From the NCBI GenBank assembly GCA_965214015.1, contig CBDCAS010000019.1, forward strand, positions 124,001 through 188,000: 64,000 bases of DNA. The letters are read 5' to 3'. A program made the translations under genes and the position numbers. This document shows, piece by piece, positions 44,514 through 53,709 of the stretch. Source of the stretch: CBDCAS01 sp965214015. GTDB taxonomy: Bacteria; Pseudomonadota; Gammaproteobacteria; Coxiellales; Coxiellaceae. The notes beneath the pieces were generated by a model. That model did not search any database and was not told the origin of the DNA. It worked only from the letters and a program-made list of their open reading frames with translations. Position 1 is the first letter of the stretch; each line of letters begins with the position of its first letter.

Positions 44514-46258
44514 AGCCACATTACCGCGAGATTTGGGTCATTGATTTCGAGTTTCGCGGTCCTGAAAATGGCAAGCTTGAAATACTGTGCCTAGTAGCAA
44601 AGGAAGTCAATAACGGCACGGTATTGCGGCTCTGGCACAATGAATTAGAAACGTTAGACTCAGCTCCGTTTGGCATTAATGCGGATACTCTTATTATCGC
44701 TTTTTATTCCTCAGCCGAAATACGGTGTTTTTTAAATCTCGGCTGGCCCATCCCAGAATGTTTATTAGATTTATACGTTGAACTTAAACTCTTTAACAAT
44801 GGCTTAGCATCACCACACGGCTCTGGCCTACTCGGACGTGCACTGCAATATGGTATCACTGGTGTAGATAAAAGTACCAAAGAAGATACACGTGATTTAA
44901 TCCTCGCAAAAGGGTTGGATGTGACCAAAGCAGAAAAACAGGCAATCCTCGATTATTGCCAATCGGATGTTAATATCACTGCTGATTTATTCACTGTGTA
45001 TCTGCGCCAAGCACCTCAATTATTCACCCAAAATATACAGCACTATTGGCAACAAACATTATTCCGCAGCAACTATATGAAGGCGGTGGCAATTATCGAG
45101 CAACACGGCATACCTTTGAATCAACACCAACTTGAACAAATCACAACACACCGAGCGAAGATCCAGGAGAAATTAATTAAGAAATTAGACTCTCACCATC
45201 TTTACGATGGCATAACATTCAAACGAGATCGGTTTATTAAATACATCAAAGACAACGATATGGTATGGCCATACCAACATGGCATACCCAAATTAGATGC
45301 AAAAACCTTTAAAAAGCTAGCTAGGCAATATCCATCTATAAAACCACTGGCAACACTAAGAGAAACGTTATCAAAATTAAAAGACCATCAACTTAAAGTG
45401 AGTAATGACGGGCGGCAACGCATATTATTATCACCCTTTGCATCATGCACAGGACGTAATCAACCGAGTAATTCTCGATATATTTTCGGAGCTCCGAAAT
45501 GGATGCGTCATTTGATACAACCAAAACAAAATACCACATTAATTTATGTGGATTATTCACAGCAAGAATTTGGTATTGCCGCGGCACTTTCTGGGGATCA
45601 AGTAATGCAGGAAGCATACACAAGTGGCGACCCTTATTTAGAATTTGCCAAACAGGTAGAATTAGTCCCATCCAATGCCACCAAAGAGAGCCATCCTAAT
45701 GCGCGAGAAAAATGTAAAGCATGTGTGCTTGCTGTACATTATGGTATGGCAGAACGCGGGTTGGCTGATAGACTGCAAACTGGTATTGCAGAAGCGCGCC
45801 ATCTCCTTAATCTTCATCGTCAGGCCTATCGTCAGTTTTGGAAATGGAGTGAAGCCACTGTGAGTACAGCATTAGCACGGGGCTACATTGATACCGTTTG
45901 TGGATGGCGTCTTCACCTATCGCCAGATACACGCCAAGTCAATAAACGGATGTTGCAAAACTTTCCTATGCAAGCCAATGGTGCGGATATGTTACGAATC
46001 GCTATTATCAACTTAGTGCAGGATAAAATAAAAGTATGTGCGCCTGTGCACGATGCATTACTCGTAGAAGCGCCAAATTTGACTGTAGAGGAGACTTTAA
46101 GAAAAACCACTGCCCAACTAGCCTTAGCCTCTGAAATACTATTAGATGGCTTTATATTGCATTCTAGTGCCTATCGTGTAGATTATCCTGATTCATTTAC
46201 CAATGAGGCAGATAGCAAAACGTGGAAAATTGTCTTAGGTGCCCTTGATGAAGCATAA
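44510..46258 (+). CDS. Family A DNA polymerase with 3'-5' exonuclease domain
   Basis: 582 residues. The N-terminal 190 residues are a DnaQ-like 3'-5' exonuclease (IDFEF for the DxE pair, and YCQSDVNITADLF for the late Yx3D motif). The C-terminal palm has motif A YVDYSQQEFGIAAALSGD, motif B REKCKACVLAVHYGMAERGL and motif C CAPVHDALLVEA. All catalytic acids are in place. There is no 5'-3' exonuclease domain. It is unlike the chromosomal polA and most like polymerases of integrated phage-type elements. It probably copies the island DNA. Confidence 0.92.
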   Translation: MKPHYREIWVIDFEFRGPENGKLEILCLVAKEVNNGTVLRLWHNELETLDSAPFGINADTLIIAFYSSAEIRCFLNLGWPIPECLLDLYVELKLFNNGLASPHGSGLLGRALQYGITGVDKSTKEDTRDLILAKGLDVTKAEKQAILDYCQSDVNITADLFTVYLRQAPQLFTQNIQHYWQQTLFRSNYMKAVAIIEQHGIPLNQHQLEQITTHRAKIQEKLIKKLDSHHLYDGITFKRDRFIKYIKDNDMVWPYQHGIPKLDAKTFKKLARQYPSIKPLATLRETLSKLKDHQLKVSNDGRQRILLSPFASCTGRNQPSNSRYIFGAPKWMRHLIQPKQNTTLIYVDYSQQEFGIAAALSGDQVMQEAYTSGDPYLEFAKQVELVPSNATKESHPNAREKCKACVLAVHYGMAERGLADRLQTGIAEARHLLNLHRQAYRQFWKWSEATVSTALARGYIDTVCGWRLHLSPDTRQVNKRMLQNFPMQANGADMLRIAIINLVQDKIKVCAPVHDALLVEAPNLTVEETLRKTTAQLALASEILLDGFILHSSAYRVDYPDSFTNEADSKTWKIVLGALDEA

Positions 46259-46456
46259 GGGACATAGCAAGGGTAGGATACACCGAGGGGATACGATAGG
46301 TAAGGCAAATTAAGGGGGTTCCCTACAATATAGTAATATATTAGTGTTATATGTATGTTATCCCTCTTACCCCTGTAATGCCCATTACCTCCAAGTATTA
46401 TTCTGTGGCGTGCTAACACTTGAAAATGATTCTGCTATTGGCAACGGTCAATAAAG

Positions 46457-46951
46457 TTATTTGCTTTTTTCATCCTGTTTGGGATCATGCCTTTCTAGCT
46501 CATGATCAAATCGCCGCTGATTCTCCTCATAGCCACCAGTCATCTTATTGATCTCGCCGGTGGCTTTGAGTGCAACGGCTGCCATACCCAAGCGATGAGT
46601 CGTTGGATTGTCAATATCTTTAAATTCATCGTAACCAACATCGGCAAGGTCAGCCATCATGGCGAATCGACGTTGACGATCTCGTGCTTGTTTAGCTAGC
46701 TCTTTTTGCATAGCAGTTAATGCCTGAGAAGGTTTAGGTTTTGTAATGGCTATACTGCTTTTATAGCCAGCCTTTTGTGCGGCCTTACGCTGTGTAGAAC
46801 CCATCATACACCCATGGGTATATTTAAGGGCTTTCCTGCTAGATTCGATCTCACGATCCGATAAATAAATCAGACCATCATCCATTGTTTTTTTGTCTTT
46901 GGGTACATTTTGATTTTGAATGTTATTAAATTGCATTTTTTGCCATGGCAT
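46457..46951 (-). CDS. Small terminase-like protein
   Basis: 164 residues, converging on the polymerase gene. The N-terminal half has TQRKAAQKAGYKSS, the HTH found in phage small terminase subunits, and the C-terminal half is helical and charged (KEATGEINKMTGG-like). Small terminases recognise pac/cos sites. No large terminase is visible, so the element would rely on a helper, or this is a relic. Annotation is by motif only. Confidence 0.5.
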   Translation of the reverse strand: MPWQKMQFNNIQNQNVPKDKKTMDDGLIYLSDREIESSRKALKYTHGCMMGSTQRKAAQKAGYKSSIAITKPKPSQALTAMQKELAKQARDRQRRFAMMADLADVGYDEFKDIDNPTTHRLGMAAVALKATGEINKMTGGYEENQRRFDHELERHDPKQDEKSK

Positions 46952-47213
46952 GATATTGATCCTAACTTCACCAATAATAAGATATAGGTTACAGTGTAAT
47001 ATATTATGTATAGAATAACCTCATTTGTAATTTAGCTAGGTATTGATAACTAAACAATTTTTAATTTCTTTATATTGTTCAAGCTACTTGTTTTTTGGCA
47101 TCAGTATGGATTTCTTTTCCATACTTGCAAAAAACTAGACTTTCTTTTAGAGGAAAATATTAATTACATTAGATAATTTTTAAATGTTAGATTCAATGGC
47201 TAACTTTTACAGG
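46952..47213. other. Gap before the toxin-antitoxin pair
   Basis: 262 bases, AT-rich, no gene seen. It may contain the promoter of the terminase-like gene (minus). Confidence 0.4.
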
Positions 47214-48014
47214 TTAATTTAAAGTATCTGAGGTTGTCGCTAATTGTTCTTGGGTCTTGCAGCCTAATTCTGCGAATTGCATTATTGCTTCTAACATTAG
47301 CATGTCTATATTCCGCTCTAAATCCGGATTTTGTTTAAAAATTTTTTCTATTATATCGCCACATAATTCACTAGATATAGGAGTATAATAAATGCCATCT
47401 TGAGGTTGTTTTTTACTTATGAGATTTTTAATGTCATTGATTTTATCCTGTTCTAATAAGCGTTTAATTTTGTCGATAAGAGATCTCATTTCTTGATATT
47501 CATTGTTACAGAGTTGAGTTGGATCCAATGTATAGTTTTCATTTTTAGAAGGTTGAAGGTTATGATAACGGTCGAAGTGAAAAACATAAAATATACAATC
47601 TAATCTTATACCTACAACTCTTCCATTTGCTTTTGAAATCTGAAATTGTACTACTTCAATCTCTTGAGCAAGACTTTCCTTTGGGAATTTTACTTCTTCC
47701 AAAAGCTCTGCTTGTGATTTGTAGGGGCAATTTTTATTTTGATAATTTATTCTATGCCATCTTAAGTTATTCTTGAATTTTTGAGAACTTAGAAACTCTG
47801 AAATAGGTATAGTACTCATCTGTTTTAATTGCTCTAAGACACTAATAAACCACGCTGAGTTAGTACCTTTTAATCCGAACCATTTGGACTGTTTGAAGTA
47901 ACTGAAGTTAAAAGATAATTTGTCGGTACTATTGGTCTTAGGGCTGGGAGGTAACTTCGTTTTTGCAGTATTATGAGGATCGGGAATAAAAGCCTTTTTA
48001 TTTCCTTTTGACAT
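47214..48014 (-). CDS. Putative toxin partner of the Panacea antitoxin
   Basis: 266 residues, 22 bases after the Panacea-domain gene on the same strand. The N-terminal half has FSYFKQSKWFGLKGTNSAWF and LRWHRINYQN; the middle shows GRVVGIRLDCIFYVFHFDRY followed by HNLQP. Such a D-x-x-H-x-L segment occurs in proteins encoded beside Panacea genes, but I cannot name the enzyme class. It lacks membrane segments. Function as toxin is inferred from position. Confidence 0.6.
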   Translation of the reverse strand: MSKGNKKAFIPDPHNTAKTKLPPSPKTNSTDKLSFNFSYFKQSKWFGLKGTNSAWFISVLEQLKQMSTIPISEFLSSQKFKNNLRWHRINYQNKNCPYKSQAELLEEVKFPKESLAQEIEVVQFQISKANGRVVGIRLDCIFYVFHFDRYHNLQPSKNENYTLDPTQLCNNEYQEMRSLIDKIKRLLEQDKINDIKNLISKKQPQDGIYYTPISSELCGDIIEKIFKQNPDLERNIDMLMLEAIMQFAELGCKTQEQLATTSDTLN

Positions 48015-48036
48015 AATTCATGTAATTCAATTGTTG

Positions 48037-48570
48037 TTATTTGTTGATTTCATCAGAAGGTAGAAGGCTGCGGTAATACTCTTTCATTGCATCGTCTGAT
48101 ATTACTGTCTCACAACGTTCGAAAGGCTCTATATCTCCCCTTGCATTCTGCCAAGGAGGCTCCTTATGCGTTAAAATTTCAAGCTCTATGCCACTAAGTC
48201 CTCCATATTTGTCTAATACTGCGTCGATATGATTATTGATATTTTCAGAATCAGCGAGTTGTTTCAGTTCTTCAGGGGATGAAGTTAAATGTTCTTTTTT
48301 AATGCAACTATAGAGGTACAAATTTTGTTCATATTTAAGCCTACTGTATAAAGCAGGAATACAAGGCCCATGTGCCCACGCTTCAAAGGTAGTATTAATA
48401 AGTTTTTGATTATAAAATACCAAATGCCATGCCTGAATGTAATAAAGCAATTTTTGAAGTTTAAGAACTGATATTTCAGCCCCATCGGATAGAAACTTCT
48501 GGATTACATAGTCAGCAGCTACATCTATCTCTAGTATTTTTGATCGACAATCTGAAGAAACAATAGCCAT
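48037..48570 (-). CDS. Panacea-domain (DUF4065) antitoxin
   Basis: 177 residues. The signature of the family (also SocA, GepA) is present: ISVLKLQKLLYYIQAWHLVF, then FEAWAHGPCIPALYSRLKY, and the end LSGIELEILTHKEPPWQNAR. Panacea proteins neutralise many unrelated toxins encoded beside them, and this gene precedes its partner as is common. The gap 48571-48820 has no gene and should hold the promoter. Confidence 0.85.
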   Translation of the reverse strand: MAIVSSDCRSKILEIDVAADYVIQKFLSDGAEISVLKLQKLLYYIQAWHLVFYNQKLINTTFEAWAHGPCIPALYSRLKYEQNLYLYSCIKKEHLTSSPEELKQLADSENINNHIDAVLDKYGGLSGIELEILTHKEPPWQNARGDIEPFERCETVISDDAMKEYYRSLLPSDEINK

Positions 48571-48820
48571 AGTTAAATACCCTATGTAATTTCCAGATAA
48601 TTATAGCAGTTAAAATAATTATTTCTATCTTACAGAGTATTTTTGACAAAAGGCAAAAACTTTTTAATTTTGAACAAATATTTAGATGAATAAAACTTAC
48701 CTAAATTTATCAGCCACTACAGTAACATACATTATGAGATATTCTTATTTGATTAAAAAAGTACAATATATTGATATTTCTACCTATATTCATATCTGCC
48801 AATACCAACGTACATTGTTG

Positions 48821-51268
48821 TCATGCTGGTTTTTGTTTTAAAGTCTCTAAGGCATGAATGCTAGCCTCAGTGGCTTGCTGCAATGCTTCATAAGAAGCTT
48901 CTAACAGCTCTTTGTTTTGAGGGTGCTGTTTTGCTTCCTTGTGCAAAGCTTTAAATGCAGATTCTAGTTGTGGCAGTTTTATATAACAAAGGGCTCCTTC
49001 TTGATGATGCAATTGAGTACACAGTGCTTTGGTATCGTGTTTATTATAGGCTTTCTCTATAAGCTGGTGTGATATCCTTAATTCTTTTGCATAATTGATT
49101 AGCAAATTACACACAGTATCAATATTACGATGATGATGGTTAAGACACTCTTCCCAATCAATTAGAGGCAGTGCATTGCCCTCTTCCTTGGTGTTCACTT
49201 TTTCTTCTTCGTGTTCTTCTTGTTCTTGATCCCAAACCCAGTGCTTTAATAAGGACTCTAATTGTTCCTCATCTGTAGGTTTGCCAATCACTTCATTCAT
49301 GCCCACCTCAAAACAGGTTTTACGATACTCAGGATTTTTGGCATGACCGGTTAAACCAATAATAGGCCCCTTCCATCCTTGCTGACGTAGCTCTTGAGTA
49401 ACTTCAGTCCCTTGCTTATTGGGCAACCCAATATCCATAAAAATTAGATCATACTGTTTTTGCGCCACTTGATCCAAGGCTGATTGACCTGTAGCAGCAA
49501 TATCCACAGCACAGCCAATCTGTTGCAAATAAAATTGATTTGCCTCTGCAATTAACCAGTGATCTTCCACCAGAAGTACTGTAGCTTTTTTATTTTGAGA
49601 AGAGGAGCAAGCTTGGTGAGACTTTGATTCTATGGTGGCCATGGTTGTTTTGTGAAAGGAAGGAGCTAGTGTTCGTTCTTCTTTTGCAGGAGCATCAGAG
49701 GGTATATCGTGCTTTGCTTCCTTTGAATTCTGTGTAAGGTCTGAGGCTTTGGCGACTTTTAAAGGCAATGTGACCGTAAAACAACTGCCTTTACCCAGTT
49801 CACTCTCAAGATCAATGTGGCCTTGCATTTGTTCTACGTAACGCTTTACTGCATATAAACCTAAACCTGATCCTTGATAAAGCCCTCTATAGGCAGGGAT
49901 TAACAGCGTAAAAGGCTCAAAGATTGTTTCAAATTTATCTTTAGGGATACCCATACCCGTATCAGTCACTCGAAAACGTAAGATGATTTGATCACCTGGT
50001 ATATGAGTAACAGGTTTTTTATCCTCTTTCTCGACTAAATCAATCTGCACAGTGACTGTACCCTGCTTCGTAAATTTCAGGGCATTATTGATGATATTTA
50101 ATAAAGTACGACTGAGTGGATGGGGTAAGCTATGCACATAACGAGGTACTCGATCGGCTATTTCCAGGGATAGGTTGAGTTTTTTCTCTAAAGCTATTAG
50201 TTTGGATAAATTAATAGTGCGTTGTATTAAAGCAGGTAAGTCAAAAGATTTTGATAGCACAGGTTGTTTTCTACCCGATTCTAATTGGAGGGTCTGTAGA
50301 ATGTCATTGAACAAATCCATCAGTGCACGACTTGACTCATAGCCTCCTTTTGAAAATTCCGAAATGATCTTTAATTTTTGAATCAGTTCATTACGAAAAG
50401 AGGGCGTATCCGTTATTTCTGCATGGTCTATGAGCTGAGGAAGCAGCGTTTTAAGGATGTTATGGCTGTTTTCCAAAGCCCCTAAAATACCTGACATCGG
50501 GGTTCTTAGATCATGACTCATGTTGGCAATAAATTCGGATTTCGCTTTACTCGCTACCTCAGCTTTTTCTTTTGCTTTCTTTAACTCAGTGATATCTGTG
50601 TATATTCCAATCACACCACAAGGCTCTCCTGTAGACGCTAATAAAGGTACTTTACTGGTTAAAAGAACAATCTTTTTTCCATCGAACGTCGTTTGCTCCT
50701 CTTCTATATCCAGTTTTGGCTGACTGGATGCTATGACATTTTTATCATCTTTCTGGTAAAGAGCAGCCTGTTCGAACCAGGGCAAATCATAATCCGTTTT
50801 TCCTATAATATCCTTAGGAGTTATAAGACCAGCAGAACGTGCAAAATTCCTATTACAGCCCAGAAATACTGAATTTATATCTTTCCAAAATAAAAAGTGA
50901 GGCACATGATCAATCAACTGTTCAACATATTGGTTATTTTCTTGTTCTAATGGTTTCAAATCATCAACAGAGTTCTTGCAACCCATGATAAGAAAATTTT
51001 TTGAATGTTCTAAAACTGTTAATTTCCAGCTAATTGTTATCACCTCATCATTTTTTTTGATATGACTATAAAATTGCTTTATTTTCTTGAAATTATTTAA
51101 TTTCTCTAAAAAATTAGTATGATAATTTTTATCAATATCTTCAATAGACTTTTGCTGCTCTAATACAAACAAACAACCTGCTGCTTCATTCCATTCAAGG
51201 ATTTTTAGGCTAGAAGAAATTAAAAGGGTAAAAAAAGTATCATTTTTAATAAAAGTATGATCTTGCAT
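48821..51268 (-). CDS. Cytoplasmic hybrid histidine kinase (PAS-HK-REC-Hpt)
   Basis: 815 residues with no membrane helix. N-terminal PAS-like region (1-100), second PAS with FLFWKDINSVFLGCNRNFAR (about 130-225), H-box FIANMSHDLRTPMSG (His about 250), ATPase N-box LLNIINNALKFT, G1 VTDTGMGIP and G2 GSGLGLY, receiver domain with FMDIGLPNKQG (Asp phosphorylation site) about 560-680, then an Hpt-like domain with LHHQEGALCYIK. All parts of an ArcB-like phosphorelay are present in one protein. No cognate response regulator is adjacent. It lies 57 bases after the oxidoreductase. Confidence 0.93.
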   Translation of the reverse strand: MQDHTFIKNDTFFTLLISSSLKILEWNEAAGCLFVLEQQKSIEDIDKNYHTNFLEKLNNFKKIKQFYSHIKKNDEVITISWKLTVLEHSKNFLIMGCKNSVDDLKPLEQENNQYVEQLIDHVPHFLFWKDINSVFLGCNRNFARSAGLITPKDIIGKTDYDLPWFEQAALYQKDDKNVIASSQPKLDIEEEQTTFDGKKIVLLTSKVPLLASTGEPCGVIGIYTDITELKKAKEKAEVASKAKSEFIANMSHDLRTPMSGILGALENSHNILKTLLPQLIDHAEITDTPSFRNELIQKLKIISEFSKGGYESSRALMDLFNDILQTLQLESGRKQPVLSKSFDLPALIQRTINLSKLIALEKKLNLSLEIADRVPRYVHSLPHPLSRTLLNIINNALKFTKQGTVTVQIDLVEKEDKKPVTHIPGDQIILRFRVTDTGMGIPKDKFETIFEPFTLLIPAYRGLYQGSGLGLYAVKRYVEQMQGHIDLESELGKGSCFTVTLPLKVAKASDLTQNSKEAKHDIPSDAPAKEERTLAPSFHKTTMATIESKSHQACSSSQNKKATVLLVEDHWLIAEANQFYLQQIGCAVDIAATGQSALDQVAQKQYDLIFMDIGLPNKQGTEVTQELRQQGWKGPIIGLTGHAKNPEYRKTCFEVGMNEVIGKPTDEEQLESLLKHWVWDQEQEEHEEEKVNTKEEGNALPLIDWEECLNHHHRNIDTVCNLLINYAKELRISHQLIEKAYNKHDTKALCTQLHHQEGALCYIKLPQLESAFKALHKEAKQHPQNKELLEASYEALQQATEASIHALETLKQKPA

Positions 51269-51325
51269 ATCATGCGACCCTTAATGTTCTGCTCAATGGA
51301 TCAAAAATACTAGCATCTATAGTGC

Positions 51326-52741
51326 TCACTTTAAAGTGAGCTGTGATGATGATTGACTAGTAGCAAACTTTTTAATATCAGATGGTAAGAAAAATTTATT
51401 ATAATCAAAAATTCTCCTTAATTGACTTATCATAAGTTCCTTATTTTTTTTAACTTTAATATGTTCACTCAAAAGCTTATTAACTTTTTTTGCATTCTCT
51501 AAGAAATAAAGTAATTTCATACAAGAATTGTTTATCCATCCCATTCTCTCTTCACTGACGCCATAATCATCACGTCGATGAAACTGACTGTTAGGATCAT
51601 AAATATCAACTTTTCCTAGAGTTTTAATAATACCAAACTTTATGTCAATTAAAGTAGCTAATTCCATGAGGTTAATGTACTTCGATATACCTTTTACTAT
51701 CTTATCTCCTAGCTCTTTTCCTTGTAATTTAACTCTTTCTGATCTTGGTTGATTTAAATACTGCTGTATATCTTCCTCAGGAATTAAAGCAGTAGAAGAT
51801 TTTACATTTGTTTCAGGAGCATAAGTAATCATACCTGTTCCATTACCCATGTTTGAAAACATGGCATGAGGTCCCATACAAAAAAACATAGAAGGAGCTT
51901 TCGTAAGAGAATCTGGCAATTGAACAGTAGCAATCGCTTTAAGCCGATTAGTTCGAAATACTTTAGAGCATTCCATTTGATCATTAGAACATTCTAACTG
52001 ATTATTAAGATATTCTAACTGCTCCCATGTCGAATTAATAACATAATCAGCATAAACTGATTTACCATTTGCATCAAATAAAAAGCCTCGACCATCTAAA
52101 CTATAACGAGGATTTTTTATCTTGGTGTTACAATAAACACGAATATTAGGGTACTGTTCTATTCCTTTTGTTAAAATAGAACGTAATTTAGACCAATTAA
52201 TTAATTCCTCTCGTGTATTAATCACCGTGTCTGTTTTAGAGCAATCAACAATATGACTATATTTATTTAAATCGTCAATAATAAAAAAATCATCAGGCTC
52301 ACCAAAGACTTTATTTTTGGAGTCTTTGGTAACTAATTTGCGATAATATTCCTTTAGTTCTTGATAAGTTTCTAAAATATCTTTTTTTGGAAAAATACAT
52401 GCGAATTCAACATCTTCTTCTTTAAGATCTTGTTTCTGCTTCATAATAAAGTAAAGGCCATGTCGTAAATAATGACTCTCAGGTAAGCCATCTCCTAATA
52501 AGCAATCAGGATAACGACGCACAACATTAATTGTTGCTTCTAAATACATTTTACCTGTTTCAGCATGAATATAATGATAACCATGTCCTGCCCGACCAGG
52601 TGTTGCATTACTCGATCCTAATAAAAGATCACTTTTACTTTCAAATAAATAGATATTCCAATCTTTATGAAGCATAGCTAATTCTAATGCAGCTCCTACT
52701 CCGCCGGCTCCTCCACCAAAAACAGCTATCTCAATAGACAT
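51326..52741 (-). CDS. FAD-dependent oxidoreductase, DAO-like
   Basis: 471 residues. Dinucleotide-binding FGGGAGGVGAALELAMLHKD at the N-terminus with the acidic end of strand 2 (IYLFES), and a second flavin-type segment YADYVINSTWEQLEYL. The substrate part is not recognisable; it carries a short internal imperfect repeat (YLNNQLECSNDQMECSKVF). It precedes the hybrid kinase on the same strand and may be cotranscribed. Substrate unknown. Confidence 0.75.
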   Translation of the reverse strand: MSIEIAVFGGGAGGVGAALELAMLHKDWNIYLFESKSDLLLGSSNATPGRAGHGYHYIHAETGKMYLEATINVVRRYPDCLLGDGLPESHYLRHGLYFIMKQKQDLKEEDVEFACIFPKKDILETYQELKEYYRKLVTKDSKNKVFGEPDDFFIIDDLNKYSHIVDCSKTDTVINTREELINWSKLRSILTKGIEQYPNIRVYCNTKIKNPRYSLDGRGFLFDANGKSVYADYVINSTWEQLEYLNNQLECSNDQMECSKVFRTNRLKAIATVQLPDSLTKAPSMFFCMGPHAMFSNMGNGTGMITYAPETNVKSSTALIPEEDIQQYLNQPRSERVKLQGKELGDKIVKGISKYINLMELATLIDIKFGIIKTLGKVDIYDPNSQFHRRDDYGVSEERMGWINNSCMKLLYFLENAKKVNKLLSEHIKVKKNKELMISQLRRIFDYNKFFLPSDIKKFATSQSSSQLTLK

Positions 52742-53442
52742 CTCTCATTTATCCTTCAAGTAATCATTTTATAAATTAAAACAATCAAAATGTACCTATT
52801 TTTTTGTACAATTCCAATACAGAAAGCCCATTAGGTATCAATTAGTCAAAACGAGAAAGATACTAGATTTCATACAAAAATCCAGTCAAAATGAGTTTTT
52901 ATCATTAACTTTTTTGTAAGAAGTATTAGCATACGCTACAAACTCTTTCTATGTGGGTGGTTAATTTGTCAGTTGCAATTCTAGTTTCGTCGAACTTGCT
53001 TCAATTAAGCACTTTATCTACCGAGTTATTAGAACTTGATACGGGCCAGTGTACACTATTGAACTATGTATAATGAGATTATTTCTTTCACTCATTTTCT
53101 TTAATGAATAGTCGATACTTTAGTGATTATTATGAACAGATATTGGCCAGATGAAAGTTTGCCCAATTTTATCAGCTACTGGGGCCCCAACGACTGCCAA
53201 CGCGAAAACACGCCCTTAATTCAGTAATCGCTTTGCTTAATGCAGTGATATGCCTGAGAGGAAACAAGTGTACCTACAAGCATGAAATAAATAGCGCAAA
53301 ATTATCATTGTGTGCTTTGCAGGTTCGTTACCCCTGAATATTTATCATTACATTGGTCAATTCTTGCCTAGCAAAGAAATTTTGGAACCCATAAAGGAAC
53401 CCATATGAGAGAAAGCTGGTATTCTTTTTGGAATTGATATAG
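52742..53442. other. Gap with recombinase-site-like repeats
   Basis: About 700 bases with no credible gene. It contains a tandem GGAACCCATA pair at 53384-53405 just beside the inverted tRNA-Thr fragment. A short open stretch near 53132 is too short to call. The left part should hold the promoter of the oxidoreductase. Confidence 0.5.
53384..53405 (+). repeat. Tandem GGAACCCATA repeat, possible integrase arm site
   Basis: GGAACCCATA at 53384-53393 and again at 53396-53405 (12-base period), with a related TAACCCATTG at 53443-53452 at the att copy. Paired short direct repeats near an att core are typical arm-type integrase sites. Confidence 0.5.
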
Positions 53443-53506
53443 TAACCCATTGATTTTACTGAAGCTGGCGAAGAGATTCGAACTCCCGACCCGCTGATTA
53501 CAAATC
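53443..53506 (-). repeat. Inverted copy of the tRNA-Thr att sequence
   Basis: Perfect reverse complement of 40491-40554: the tRNA-Thr 3' half, from the anticodon arm onwards, plus 20 downstream bases. The 5' half of the tRNA is absent, so it is not a gene. Past 53506 the sequence departs from the tRNA at once. Confidence 0.9.
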
Positions 53507-53709
53507 GGGTACGGATATGAAAATAATACTATTAATCAATAATTTATAAAATAACCATTTTGGACACTAGCCTAAAAAATCCTTTAAAATCAACACCCCT
53601 ATTTTCAGCATTGGCACAAAATAGGCACAGTTAAGATTTCATTAATAATAGCCGTGTATTATTGTACCTAAGTGTTATTTTAAACCAATATAGTTAAGGA
53701 TCTTTTATC

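Larger units (their letters stand above)
40535..53442. mobile_element. Integrated island at tRNA-Thr, rearranged
   Basis: About 12.9 kb between the intact tRNA-Thr and the inverted 64-base copy of its 3' half. It starts with an integrase and holds an IS1 relic, an excisionase-like gene, a family A polymerase, a small-terminase-like gene, a Panacea toxin-antitoxin pair, a hybrid kinase and an oxidoreductase. The att copies are inverted, not direct, so the right boundary is uncertain and the last genes may be backbone or a second element. Confidence 0.55.

Noticed and set aside
53132..53230. Short ORF beginning MNRYWPDESLPNF
   Set aside because: About 31 codons, no ribosome site or family; not supported as a gene.
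53443..53506. Second tRNA-Thr gene
   Set aside because: Only the 3' half from the anticodon arm is present; the D arm and 5' acceptor are missing.
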